Source: a bacterium (GTDB taxonomy: Bacteria > Babelota > Babeliae > Babelales > RVW-14). Taken from it: a DNA stretch of 16,400 nucleotides. Both the position numbers and the translations under genes were made by a program. Every line of letters starts with the position of its first letter. Positions within the stretch are counted from its first letter, which is position 1. This document shows, in pieces, positions 5,257 through 13,334 of the stretch. Where the stretch lies: positions 1-16,400 of the forward strand of contig JAHFBR010000011.1 in NCBI GenBank assembly GCA_023249955.1, in the 5' to 3' direction. The notes beneath the pieces were generated by a model that saw nothing but the letters and a program-made list of their open reading frames with translations, was not told the origin of the DNA and did no database searches.

Positions 5257-8200
5257 TCATATGCGCTCTACAAATGCTCCACCACCTACCATCAAAGGGA
5301 GGAAATGATTTTTGAGCGCATTTTTGAACCGAAAGGCCCCACCAGGTAATTTATTTCGAGCTGCTTGAGTTATTAGGGCTCTGCGCAAAGTCGCGGCGTC
5401 CACATCGCCAGCCCTACGGGCTTGAAGCGCTGCAAGCTCTGCCTCGGGATCCATCTCTAAATGATTTCTCATTGAGGCTATGAGTGCTGCCAAATATATA
5501 TCTGTTGAATGAAAACAGGTATGAGCAGAATCTGTTTTGGAGGGGAATGTGTTGTCTGCAAGATCAATATCAACTCTCAGTGGTGTATTTGCGTAGGCTC
5601 GTGCACCGCTAAAATAAGCAACAAAATTGGCTAATCGTTCTTGTTTCTGTGCATTTGCATCCTCTTTTCTTTTTTGCACTGCCTTAGAGTCGGTTTGGAG
5701 AATTTCTTCACCGCGGTTGTCCTCCAGGAACTCTTGGATTGCCTCGCGTAGCGCCTGTACTGTTTCCCTATATTCGGCATAATCACGAACCGTAACATTT
5801 TCTTTAAGTTTGTCGACGTCTATGAATGTTCCGAATAAGCACTCTTTAAACTCATAACCATCAAACCAGTGCATAAGGTCTAAGAGAAGGGCTGCGCGAG
5901 CATCGGGTGCCCGAAGCCTGTCAGTAATGTTTTGGAACGGTGTTCCTGTCCACCTCTGGCCAGGTGTGTTCAAATAGGTGAAGAGCTGATTTAAATCGTG
6001 GACAAGTGTTTGCTTTACTCGATGATCGGCCTCTTGAAGATTGCTTTCACCTGCAAAGAGTCCCTCTTTTATCAGCTTTAAAGGGGTATCGACCAGATTT
6101 TCATCTAGTTGATAATCACGCTTAATTGCGTTGAGAATAAGCTCCTGAATCCAATTTGCGTCGGTAAGTGTAGAATCTCTTTTGAAAGTATTCATTTCTT
6201 CGAGTTGCTCACCGTCAGGATCAGGATCATTTTGATCTAAACCAACGTGTTGACGAGCTAAATAATGCTTTAGGGAATCAAGACCGCCGTTCTGATAAGC
6301 TATGATATCTGTCATACGAGTTCTGAAGGCTTGAGGATCATAATCGTAAAGTAATGCCATCCATTCCCAAAGGTTAGCATCACGGCTCGCGGGCATTTTA
6401 TCGAGCAAGAAAGAGTAAAAGCATTCAGGGACAGCCAAGGCAGCAGGAAGTTGATTGGTGAGGCTAAAAAGCATCATTTGGCCAAATGATTGATAAGCAT
6501 TTTTTATATTATCCGTGGTAATGGGTTGTAGCAAGCGTGCTTGTTGTAGGTGAGGCTCGAGCAATGCGGTGATTTGTTGCTGGAACTCTTGACGCTCTAT
6601 CACTGGTCCGATTATTTGCCGAAAGCCAGCAACTCGTTGGTTATTGGCAAGAACGCTTCTAAATGTTGTTAAAATATTTTCATTAGGATTCTGGAGAGCT
6701 GCTGGTATAAACAATGTTTTTATGAAAGTATGGGCGGCCCCTGTAAGATCGGCTGGATACACAAACTTTTTGTTAATCTCACTATTAACAGAGTTTTTGC
6801 AGGCGCTTACAAAAGGCTCATGCTCTTTTGCAACCTTAATTGGTAGATGCGTTGCTCTATTTGGGTCGACATCAAAAAAGATACCACCCATGAATGACCC
6901 AAAAAAATCAGAGCAAAGTGCTCGTCGTCCGCCACCAGCGTCTATAACTTGCTCGTCGGCAAACGCCACAGCCAAAGTCTTCCAGCACGTTGTTTGTATA
7001 AAATTAGGTAAGAGCTGATTCAAGATTGCAACAGGGTGATCCGCTTGTCGCATATTTAAAAAGAGTTCCAGTCCTCGCTCTGCGATAGGAGCTTCATAAT
7101 TTACTTTTATGTATTTTCGTTGAGTGTTTATCGCTTGATTGTGGAGGGCAGCTGCTTTGCAAAGAACATCGATCAAACATTTAAATACGACTGTCTTGAA
7201 TTTGCCTATTTGCAACAACACCTTCTCATATTCATTATTAAACGCCTTAAGTTGATCTGAGTGGTTGCTGATTACCGTGTTATAATTCCTAAATATTAAG
7301 AAAGCACGGTCTCTTTTTAGTCGAGCCTTTTTCTTTTCGATAATCCCACTTCTGTAGGTATTGTATTGAGTTATAAGTTGCATGCAAAGAGCTGGTAGGA
7401 TGAGTCGTTCTTTTGTTGCGGGCCAGTTAAGGTCGGGCAAGCGGTCCCTTAGCGATTGTATGTTAAGCCCAAATGTTCTTTGGTCTTGGTCAAAATGGTG
7501 GGCAATAATATCGTCAAAGTAATTTCCACCGCCTGCAATCGTTAGTGTTGCTTTGAATAGATCAAATGTTTCTTTAAGGTCTTGAACTTGTTCAGTAAGC
7601 GCAGCAAATCGTGCTGGTATTGTTGCTTCATCATCAGTAGTGGCGGCGTAGCGGTCTTCTATTTGTTCTAGATCTTGTTGAGCACGTTGCTCAGCTGCTT
7701 GCAATCGGCCGAGTTGTTCTTCAAGCCGATCCCTTGCTTCCGGATCGCCCATGGTGCGCTGCCAGTCTTGTACTTGCTGAACAACGCGCCGAATAAGTGC
7801 GTATGGTAATAGGTTTTCTCCAAGCAAGAATGTATCCTCACTTCCTTCAACTAATTTTAGGTGGGGTATGTCGTCAGCTTGAATTCTAAAGTCACCACCC
7901 ATGCGTCTTGCTATGTCTGCAGCGAGAGCCTGAGCTGCTTGCGATTGTGCTACGGTTGGCCTTCTGGTTTCCTCAATCAGCCGCTCCAATTCCTCCCGTG
8001 CCCTCGCAGCATCTCCTGCAAGTGTGCGCAATTCCGACACCCGCTCGAAAGTCGTTCGTTCAGCTTCTTCCTCAGCTTGTTCGGCAGGAGCCGCATCCGC
8101 TCCACCTCCACCGCCAGCACGTTCATCTGCTTCGCGTGCGAGTTGGTCAGCGAGGGGTTGGTTGATGGCTCGGATTCGTTGTAGAAGAGCGGGAGTAAGG

Positions 8201-10350
8201 TCGCGATCTGTTCTGATAGTTTCTGCTGCGAGTTGGTCAGCGAGGGCTTGGTTGGCGTCCCGGATGCTTTGTAGGGCGCGGGCTTCATTATTTCTGGCCG
8301 TTACATAAGTGCCACCTTGTGCAGTTACTTCCATCTCAAGATCGTCGTCGTCGAGATTTTCAAGATTAGTGCGCCTGCGTGCCGCCACTCTTTGTTGATA
8401 TATACCGACCAATCTTCCTTCTTCTGGTGTCGGGACGATGCGTGCAACGACGGCAGGGGCTGGTTGTTTTGCTGCTGGTTGGGGAGGTTTGTGCGCAGCT
8501 GCTTCTTGTACTTGTCTTTGGCGTTCTTCTTCAGCTAAGCGTCGTGCTTCTTCTTCTGCGCGAACACGAGCTTCTTCTGCTTCACGCGCTTGCTGCGTGG
8601 CTTGTTGGGCAATTCGGAGTTGCTCGTGGGCTGCGACCACAGCTTGATTGGCTTGTTGCTCGGCTAGTTCGCGTGCAGGTCTTTGTTCTTGAAGCGCCGC
8701 GACAGTTGCTGCGGCTGCAACACGTCTTCGTTCTGCTTCAGCGACGGCAGCCTGAGCCTGTTGTGCTATTGCTTCTTGAGCCTGATTTCCTGCCCGTAAT
8801 CTTGGAATGTACGGATCATCTGCGTGAAGATCGCGTACTACATCTGGAAGGTCAAGTAATGCGGTGATAGCGCGAGTTATTCGATCGATGTTGCCCCGAG
8901 CGAGCGCTATATCTGCTTGATGGCCTTGTATTTCTACCGTTGCGGCTGCACGATCTTGTTCAGCATTTCTCAGATTGGCAGCAAGCTCGGCTAATTCTCT
9001 AGTGATGCGTTGCTGTGCAGCCTCGGCGGTTTGAACGCGAAGCCGCGCTTGTTGCTCAGCTTGCTCACGCTCGGCGATTGTTTGTGCAGCGCCAACAGCG
9101 TGTTGACGAGCTTCTTCTTCGGCTCGTTGACGCTGTGCAGCTTCTTGGATGCGTTGAGCTTCTTCTTGTTGGCGTTGTTGTTCTGCAGCTTGTTGTGCTT
9201 GCTCCAGTGCTCGCAGCCTGGCCTCGGTTGCTTGTGTCAATGCGGTGCGTGCGGCCTCGCGATCACCATGTACCTGTTGACGTAATCTAGCATCAGCATT
9301 AGGATTGTCCTCCAACCATCGCTGTGCACGATCGATTGCATCTCGCAGATTACGCGATTCGTTGCCAATTGCTTGGACGTTAGCAGCTTGGGCAATGGCG
9401 GCAAGTGCTTGAGCGGTTGACCTATCGCGAAGTTCGCGAATTAACTGATCTGCCTGTTGCCGGAGCTCGGCGGCCTGTTGAGCGCCTTCTTGTTGACGTT
9501 GTGCTTCCCGAACTTGTGCTGCTTGCTCTGCTTGCTTAGCTATTCGTTGTTGTTCTGCCAGCCGTCGTGCATCTTCATCGCGTCGTCGTTGTTCTTCTAT
9601 TTCTTGCAGGCGACGAATAGCTTGTTGTTGCGCAGCCAGTCTCTCGCGTTGACGTTGTGCTTCTACTTCTGCCAGACGACGAATTTCTGCCGCTTGTGCT
9701 TGTTGTTCTCGCTGTTGACGAGCAAGTTCATCGCGTTGTTGTTGTGCGAGTGCGGCTTGTCTCTCGCGTTCAACTCGTGCGGCTTCTTCTTGTTGACGTT
9801 GGAGTGCAGCCTGTCCGGCTTGTTGTCCTGCTACTGGAACTTTGGCGGGGACCCCAACTCCGCCCTGAGCCGGCGGTTGTTGGACGGCCGGTTGCTGGCC
9901 AGGACCGACTGCTGCAGGAGCGCCTCCGGCGGCTTGGGCTTGACGAGCTTGAGCCAGGGCTCCAATGGCAGCGGCTAAAATTTGGGCTATTCTGTCTGCA
10001 GTTGCATCTATCGCAGTTTTATTTCGCCCGGCCGGGGTTGTTCCCGCTGTCCGATTAAGCGCGGTTGTTTGTCCCTTGAGCGCCTGAGCCTCGTCATTTT
10101 TCTGGCGAATTTGATCCAACGTTGCGGCAGCGGCAGCGAGAGCGCCCCTGGCAACGAGAGCTTCTAAATCACCAGCAAGCCGTTGTGCATCTTGTTCAAG
10201 AGTGTTGATTTGTGGCACCATTGCTGCGAGAGCAGCTACGGCGCGGCCTGATGCCGCATGCATGGTAGAAAAAGAAAAGCTTGATACAAAAAATGCAAAC
10301 ACAAAGATACATGTAAATCTAATTTTATTCCCAAAAATAGAAAGCTGCAT
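5257..10350 (-). CDS. Giant exported coiled-coil protein with C-terminal HECT E3 ubiquitin-ligase domain
   Basis: 1,697 residues, numbered from the ATG at 10350. That start has GAGGTGG (10357-10363) seven bases upstream; the in-frame GTG at 10356 is too close to it. Residues 1-33 are a Sec signal peptide (basic start, core CIFVFAFFVSSFSF, likely cleavage after MHA). About 35-140 are Ala-rich helices and 140-175 a Pro/Gly/Gln linker. About 175-630 form a very long Ala/Gln/Arg/Glu coiled coil resembling TolA-type stalks. About 640-930 are mixed, with a duplicated motif (NQ-A/P-LADQLA, 30 residues apart) and a GGGGG linker near 746. About 930-1110 are helical and unrecognised. From about 1113 the protein matches the HECT fold: WKTLAVAFADEQVIDAGGGRR, then YQSFGQMMLFSL...FYSFLL (1286-1316), ENVTVRDYAEYRETV (about 1517-1531) and LANFVAYFSGAR...AHTCFHSTD with Cys1612. 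HECT enzymes take ubiquitin from an E2 onto this Cys and pass it to a target. Export plus a eukaryotic-type domain suggests a host-directed effector (inference). Confidence 0.85.
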   Translation of the reverse strand: MQLSIFGNKIRFTCIFVFAFFVSSFSFSTMHAASGRAVAALAAMVPQINTLEQDAQRLAGDLEALVARGALAAAAATLDQIRQKNDEAQALKGQTTALNRTAGTTPAGRNKTAIDATADRIAQILAAAIGALAQARQAQAAGGAPAAVGPGQQPAVQQPPAQGGVGVPAKVPVAGQQAGQAALQRQQEEAARVERERQAALAQQQRDELARQQREQQAQAAEIRRLAEVEAQRQRERLAAQQQAIRRLQEIEEQRRRDEDARRLAEQQRIAKQAEQAAQVREAQRQQEGAQQAAELRQQADQLIRELRDRSTAQALAAIAQAANVQAIGNESRNLRDAIDRAQRWLEDNPNADARLRQQVHGDREAARTALTQATEARLRALEQAQQAAEQQRQQEEAQRIQEAAQRQRAEEEARQHAVGAAQTIAEREQAEQQARLRVQTAEAAQQRITRELAELAANLRNAEQDRAAATVEIQGHQADIALARGNIDRITRAITALLDLPDVVRDLHADDPYIPRLRAGNQAQEAIAQQAQAAVAEAERRRVAAAATVAALQEQRPARELAEQQANQAVVAAHEQLRIAQQATQQAREAEEARVRAEEEARRLAEEERQRQVQEAAAHKPPQPAAKQPAPAVVARIVPTPEEGRLVGIYQQRVAARRRTNLENLDDDDLEMEVTAQGGTYVTARNNEARALQSIRDANQALADQLAAETIRTDRDLTPALLQRIRAINQPLADQLAREADERAGGGGGADAAPAEQAEEEAERTTFERVSELRTLAGDAARAREELERLIEETRRPTVAQSQAAQALAADIARRMGGDFRIQADDIPHLKLVEGSEDTFLLGENLLPYALIRRVVQQVQDWQRTMGDPEARDRLEEQLGRLQAAEQRAQQDLEQIEDRYAATTDDEATIPARFAALTEQVQDLKETFDLFKATLTIAGGGNYFDDIIAHHFDQDQRTFGLNIQSLRDRLPDLNWPATKERLILPALCMQLITQYNTYRSGIIEKKKARLKRDRAFLIFRNYNTVISNHSDQLKAFNNEYEKVLLQIGKFKTVVFKCLIDVLCKAAALHNQAINTQRKYIKVNYEAPIAERGLELFLNMRQADHPVAILNQLLPNFIQTTCWKTLAVAFADEQVIDAGGGRRALCSDFFGSFMGGIFFDVDPNRATHLPIKVAKEHEPFVSACKNSVNSEINKKFVYPADLTGAAHTFIKTLFIPAALQNPNENILTTFRSVLANNQRVAGFRQIIGPVIERQEFQQQITALLEPHLQQARLLQPITTDNIKNAYQSFGQMMLFSLTNQLPAALAVPECFYSFLLDKMPASRDANLWEWMALLYDYDPQAFRTRMTDIIAYQNGGLDSLKHYLARQHVGLDQNDPDPDGEQLEEMNTFKRDSTLTDANWIQELILNAIKRDYQLDENLVDTPLKLIKEGLFAGESNLQEADHRVKQTLVHDLNQLFTYLNTPGQRWTGTPFQNITDRLRAPDARAALLLDLMHWFDGYEFKECLFGTFIDVDKLKENVTVRDYAEYRETVQALREAIQEFLEDNRGEEILQTDSKAVQKRKEDANAQKQERLANFVAYFSGARAYANTPLRVDIDLADNTFPSKTDSAHTCFHSTDIYLAALIASMRNHLEMDPEAELAALQARRAGDVDAATLRRALITQAARNKLPGGAFRFKNALKNHFLPLMVGGGAFVERI
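5437..7014 (-). other. HECT domain (catalytic Cys codon at 5515-5517)
   Basis: The domain covers about residues 1113-1638 of the giant protein. The N-lobe entry AVAFADEQVIDAGGGRRALC matches the family pattern L.V.F.gEeGvDaGG.rREff. The second hallmark YQSFGQMMLFSLTNQLP...FYSFLL matches y..lGrliG.al.....lp..f..fyk.lLg. The third, NVTVRDYAEYRETVQALREA, matches pVT.eN..eYv. The C-lobe FVAYFSGARAYAN...DSAHTCFHSTDIY matches FvTGs.rlP..G....P.ahTCfn.LdLPxY, including the cysteine that carries ubiquitin. It is longer (about 525 residues) than the usual 350, with extra sequence between the first two hallmarks and around the hinge. The usual Leu-Pro after TCF and a clear G-F-x-x-hinge are missing. The assignment was made by eye and needs a profile search. 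Confidence 0.8.
8137..8246 (-). repeat. Internal duplication in the giant gene
   Basis: The 20-base string TGCGAGTTGGTCAGCGAGGG occurs at 8137-8156 and again at 8227-8246, 90 bp (30 codons) apart and in frame. At protein level it gives two similar copies, IRDANQALADQLA and IRAINQPLADQLA, which points to tandem duplication of a 30-residue helical unit. Confidence 0.75.
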
Positions 10351-10356
10351 AATCAC

Positions 10357-10363
10357 CCACCTC
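10357..10363 (-). promoter_or_regulatory. Shine-Dalgarno site that decides the start of the giant gene
   Basis: GAGGTGG on the minus strand lies seven bases before the ATG at 10350 and abuts the in-frame GTG at 10356. The spacing rules in favour of the ATG. Confidence 0.7.
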
Positions 10364-10415
10364 GGTAAAGGTCAAAATTTTTTCTAACAAAAAGATGGTA
10401 GCAGGGTGGGGAAGT

Positions 10416-10469
10416 AAAAAGCAAGAGAAGGGGTCGGGAGAAAACTCCCGACCCCTTCTCTTGCTTTTT
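10416..10469 (-). terminator. Strong factor-independent terminator after the 658-residue gene
   Basis: A 25-bp perfect inverted repeat (10416-10440 and 10445-10469) with an AAAA loop on the plus strand. The GC-rich core GGGGTCGGGAG pairs with CTCCCGACCCC. Both ends carry A/T tracts, so it can stop transcription on either strand. It lies between two minus-strand genes and should insulate the giant gene from its upstream neighbour, implying that the giant gene has a promoter of its own in 10364-10415. I could not place that promoter with confidence. Confidence 0.9.
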
Positions 10470-10483
10470 TTATGAGCTTTTTT

Positions 10484-12460
10484 TTATTGAGGTTTGTCCA
10501 TGTGTAACACTCCACCCAGTTCTACGAAGCGTTTTATGAGCCTCAAGATTTCATCAGCGCGACCCTTCTTTTGATCAATTTCTTCAGCTTCAAATCCAGC
10601 TCCTCTTGCCTTCTTATCGATCATGTCATGCACACGTGTTCGATTCTCTCTAAGTCTTTCGAAAAACATTCTGGCCAATCCTAAGGATTCGAGGAAGTGC
10701 TGTGCGACCAGAGTATCTATTTCCTGATCAATTCTTGTTTTTTCGGCTTCTATGATTTCAGTTTCTTGACCACCCGAAATGAGCTGAGATCCATTAGCTG
10801 TCCACAATTCCCGTAACAAGCACCATCCTGTTATGAGGCTTTGATGTTCAGCTGCTTGCTCCATCAATATTGCTTGGTCATTCCCCATTAAACTTTCTAC
10901 CGAAATACTCTGGTGTGTGACATCGCAGACTCCTTTTGCAATAGCATCCAGGGTTAGCTTGCCTGCTTCTGTATTTATATGTTTTGCAAGAAATGGACAG
11001 ATTTCCTCAAGCGGTTTGATGAGAATGGATAATCGGCCTTGCTGGCCTCCGTTTGATACGAATTTTTGTATGTTCGATGCTATGTTATTACGAACATAAA
11101 AATCGTCGACCACCCCAGCCCCCAAACTCACTTTTTTGCCAAGAAGGATTGGAAGGTCGAGTTGAGAGACCAATGGTCCGGTGCATATTGCAGGCATGTC
11201 AAGCTCTTCTGGTGCCGTGCACATTACCAGTTCCCCAAAAATTCGCAGAACTCGTGTTACCAACCCGCATCGGTACGTGTTGAAATTTGTGAGGTCCAAT
11301 GCTTGGCCTGCTAGGAGGGCTGCGCCAGCTTCTTGGATTTGAAGCCGTGCAGACTCCGATTCGTCATACTCTGTCATCATGTCTATCTCGAAGTCGACGT
11401 AAATGCCGGTTGCGGCACAGGCCATCCTCCAGAACTGCTGAAACGCTCTATTGGCTTTGCCCATATTTTCTTGCTCGAAATTTATAAATTCAATGGCGGT
11501 AAATACTTTGCGAATTGCTGGAAATAGTCCAGTAGTCTGGTTTTCATTGGTCATAGCCGTAGCCAGCCTTTTGCGCATCATTGCGCATCCTACATAATCG
11601 TGCTCTTCTATATCAAAGAGCAGGAGCTCTATTTGAGGTTTAAGCAATTTTGCGGGCTTGATCGCATCTTCGGGAATTTCAAAAAGTTGTGTCATTAAGT
11701 TTCGAGCAGGATTGGTGCAAGTATTTACGAATGTTATAAATGCCCCATCGTCATGTTCGTCTACCTCGAAGCGACTGATACGATCTGTGCATTCTTGCAA
11801 AATAGTTACGCATTGATCGAGTTGTGCGTTCGCGGTATCGTATTTTGCCTTGCGGTCCCTTGCTTTTGCTACCGCGTCAGCTTCAACTTGTCTTTCTGCC
11901 GCTCGGCGGGCTGCTTCTGCTTGCAGCTGCTCTATACGTTGTGGACTATATATTGCTGCCATTTGCGCTATTTGTACCTGCACATTTTCGGGGTTTGCAA
12001 GTGTACGAGCCTGACCTGCTGCAAGCTGTGCGAGAACGCTATCTCTTGCTGTATCTAGTTGTGCGATTGCTCTTTCGAGCATCTGTCTTTCTACCTCTAA
12101 TAATTGAGTACGTAATAATGTTAGTGCATTTTCTCTTATACGGCCCATGTTGGCAATGGTCATTCTGGCCGCATTGGCTGCCTGACCTTCGATTTGTTCA
12201 ATTTGCTGTGGAACTGATAGTACAGCCTGTGGAGGTGCAACTCTGCGTGGAGCTCCCACGACTGACCGTGCTGCACGTTGCTGCGCTTCACGTTCCTGGT
12301 GCTCTCGGCGATCTTCTGCTTGTCGACGGAGGATCGCTCTGGTTCGAGCCTGTTCTTCAGCTGCCCGCTCTGCCTTTGTTTTCTGCATTCCGTACGCTGC
12401 CCAGTAGGCGACGCTGCCTGCCGAAAGGCATACGACCAAAATTATTGCTATCTTCTTCAT
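10484..12460 (-). CDS. Exported or membrane-anchored coiled-coil protein, function unknown
   Basis: 658 residues, not recognised. The N-terminus MKKIAIILVVCLSAGSVAYW is a Sec signal or uncleaved anchor; no good lipobox is present. Residues 25-70 are a charged Arg/Glu/Gln helix, 70-85 a Pro-rich break and about 88-230 a second coiled coil. The rest is a mostly helical globular part with about a dozen cysteines (for example TAPEELDMPAICTG), many for a protein expected outside the cytoplasm. The architecture parallels the giant HECT protein just downstream (signal, Ala/Gln/Arg coiled coil, large C-terminal part) and both contain an NTYR-C/S-G-L/I-V/I string. I see no clear HECT C-lobe and no HTCF motif here. 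The start has GGGAGA (12466-12471) at good spacing and a promoter at 12507-12536; a terminator closes the unit. A co-exported partner, chaperone or second effector are all possible (inference). Confidence 0.8.
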   Translation of the reverse strand: MKKIAIILVVCLSAGSVAYWAAYGMQKTKAERAAEEQARTRAILRRQAEDRREHQEREAQQRAARSVVGAPRRVAPPQAVLSVPQQIEQIEGQAANAARMTIANMGRIRENALTLLRTQLLEVERQMLERAIAQLDTARDSVLAQLAAGQARTLANPENVQVQIAQMAAIYSPQRIEQLQAEAARRAAERQVEADAVAKARDRKAKYDTANAQLDQCVTILQECTDRISRFEVDEHDDGAFITFVNTCTNPARNLMTQLFEIPEDAIKPAKLLKPQIELLLFDIEEHDYVGCAMMRKRLATAMTNENQTTGLFPAIRKVFTAIEFINFEQENMGKANRAFQQFWRMACAATGIYVDFEIDMMTEYDESESARLQIQEAGAALLAGQALDLTNFNTYRCGLVTRVLRIFGELVMCTAPEELDMPAICTGPLVSQLDLPILLGKKVSLGAGVVDDFYVRNNIASNIQKFVSNGGQQGRLSILIKPLEEICPFLAKHINTEAGKLTLDAIAKGVCDVTHQSISVESLMGNDQAILMEQAAEHQSLITGWCLLRELWTANGSQLISGGQETEIIEAEKTRIDQEIDTLVAQHFLESLGLARMFFERLRENRTRVHDMIDKKARGAGFEAEEIDQKKGRADEILRLIKRFVELGGVLHMDKPQ

Positions 12461-12506
12461 TAAATTCTCCCAATAGTAAGGTTTTACCTATTTTTCTTCT
12501 ATTTTG

Positions 12507-12536
12507 ATTGTAGCAGAAGGATTAAAATATTTTCAA
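12507..12536 (-). promoter_or_regulatory. Promoter of the 658-residue coiled-coil gene
   Basis: On the minus strand TTGAAA (12536-12531), an 18-base spacer and TACAAT (12512-12507), the latter preceded by TGC as an extended -10. Transcription should start near 12500, giving a leader of about 40 bases. Confidence 0.65.
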
Positions 12537-12559
12537 GTAGTAAAATAAATAGTGGGGGC

Positions 12560-12650
12560 CCTTCGAGACCCGCCGCCGCCAAGGCTTTGGCGGGCAGGCG
12601 CTCGTCCGCCGAAGCTTACCAGCGTAGGCTGGATCCTCAGGATGAGCGGG
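12560..12650 (+). repeat. CCTTCGAGAC...CTCAGGATGAGCGGG repeat, long copy
   Basis: Same end blocks as 1741-1779, but the middle is about 60 bases and contains two small hairpins: CCGCCAA-GGCT-TTGGCGG and CCAGC-GTAG-GCTGG. The exchange of the inner part between copies matches a modular extragenic palindrome. Confidence 0.7.
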
Positions 12651-12767
12651 GGTTTCCGGTGCCTCCGCCCCCTGATTTTCCCCAAAAACTTTACTTTTTT
12701 AGCCCACGAGCGCTAGGGTGGGCCAACATGGTTTTTCAGGTGATTCTAAAAAAAGGGGCCTCAAAAT

Positions 12768-13331
12768 ATGCCTTTTTGGTTGCACAAACCGCGTTATATT
12801 TTGGTTGCCGCCGCCCAGCCGGAGTGGATAAAACGGTTGGCTGTTGTGGCGATTGGCGGCGGGGTGTGCTGCTGGCTGCTGGACGTGGTTTACCTGCCCG
12901 TGCGGGCTGGGCGGGCGCAACAGCAGGAAGAGCTGATTGACCTGCAGCAGCAAAAGGGGCTTTTTGAGCGGGTGGCAGCGCAGTACGACCAGACCAAGCA
13001 AAAAAATACCCAGCTGCAGGCAGATTTTGAGCAGCAGGCTCAAGCGTGCAAAGCGCCGCAGGCCATTGGCTCTTTTTTGGAACAGATGCAGCGGCATGGC
13101 ATCGCGTGCCGGGGGGTTCAGCCTCAGGCATCAAAAAACAAAGATTTTTATGAAAAGCAGTACATCACGGTTGAAAGCAGAGGCGAGTTCAAGCAGTTTT
13201 TATCGTTCTTGGATGAACTCAGGGTCAGTAGCCCCTTTTTAAAATTTAAGGCGGTGCACTTTGATAAGGGCAAGCGGCATTTTGTTAAGAGCAAGGCTTT
13301 GGTGCGTGTTGTGCACGTTAAGGATGCGTAG
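12768..13331 (+). CDS. pilO: PilO-like inner-membrane alignment protein
   Basis: 187 residues. PilO pairs with PilN in the inner-membrane platform of the type IV pilus and binds PilP in the periplasm. Here a short cytoplasmic part is followed by one membrane helix at about 23-43 (RLAVVAIGGGVCCWLLDVVY) and a periplasmic Gln-rich coiled coil at 48-95. A ferredoxin-like region at about 98-185 contains YITVESRGEFKQFLSFLDEL, the typical PilO pattern of a strand, Gly and a helix. Sequence identity in this family is low, so the call rests on topology and on order with the pilP-like gene and secretin downstream. AAGGGG lies nine bases before the ATG. No pilM or pilN precedes it. Confidence 0.65.
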   Translation: MPFWLHKPRYILVAAAQPEWIKRLAVVAIGGGVCCWLLDVVYLPVRAGRAQQQEELIDLQQQKGLFERVAAQYDQTKQKNTQLQADFEQQAQACKAPQAIGSFLEQMQRHGIACRGVQPQASKNKDFYEKQYITVESRGEFKQFLSFLDELRVSSPFLKFKAVHFDKGKRHFVKSKALVRVVHVKDA

Positions 13332-13334
13332 GGC

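Larger units (their letters stand above)
12461..12767. other. Intergenic region between divergent coiled-coil gene and pilO operon
   Basis: It holds the minus-strand promoter (12507-12536) and a long palindromic repeat (12560-12650). The leader of pilO ends in AAGGGG (12753-12758), nine bases before its ATG. No gene and no convincing plus-strand promoter were found; the pilO promoter probably lies within 12650-12730. Confidence 0.6.

Noticed and set aside
8379..8867. Long Leu/Val-rich open frame on the plus strand opposite the giant gene
   Set aside because: It mirrors Ala/Gln/Arg/Glu codons of the coiled coil on the other strand, has no ribosome site or family resemblance, and is one of several such shadows (also 9457-9978 and 9657-10058).
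10484..12460. HECT domain in the second coiled-coil protein
   Set aside because: Only a weak N-lobe-like string (RIFGELVMC...LLG) is seen; the DAGG entry motif and the TCF catalytic motif are missing.
12587..12940. 117-codon plus-strand frame before and over pilO
   Set aside because: It runs through the long palindromic repeat and then out of frame through pilO; its protein is low complexity with no recognisable pattern.
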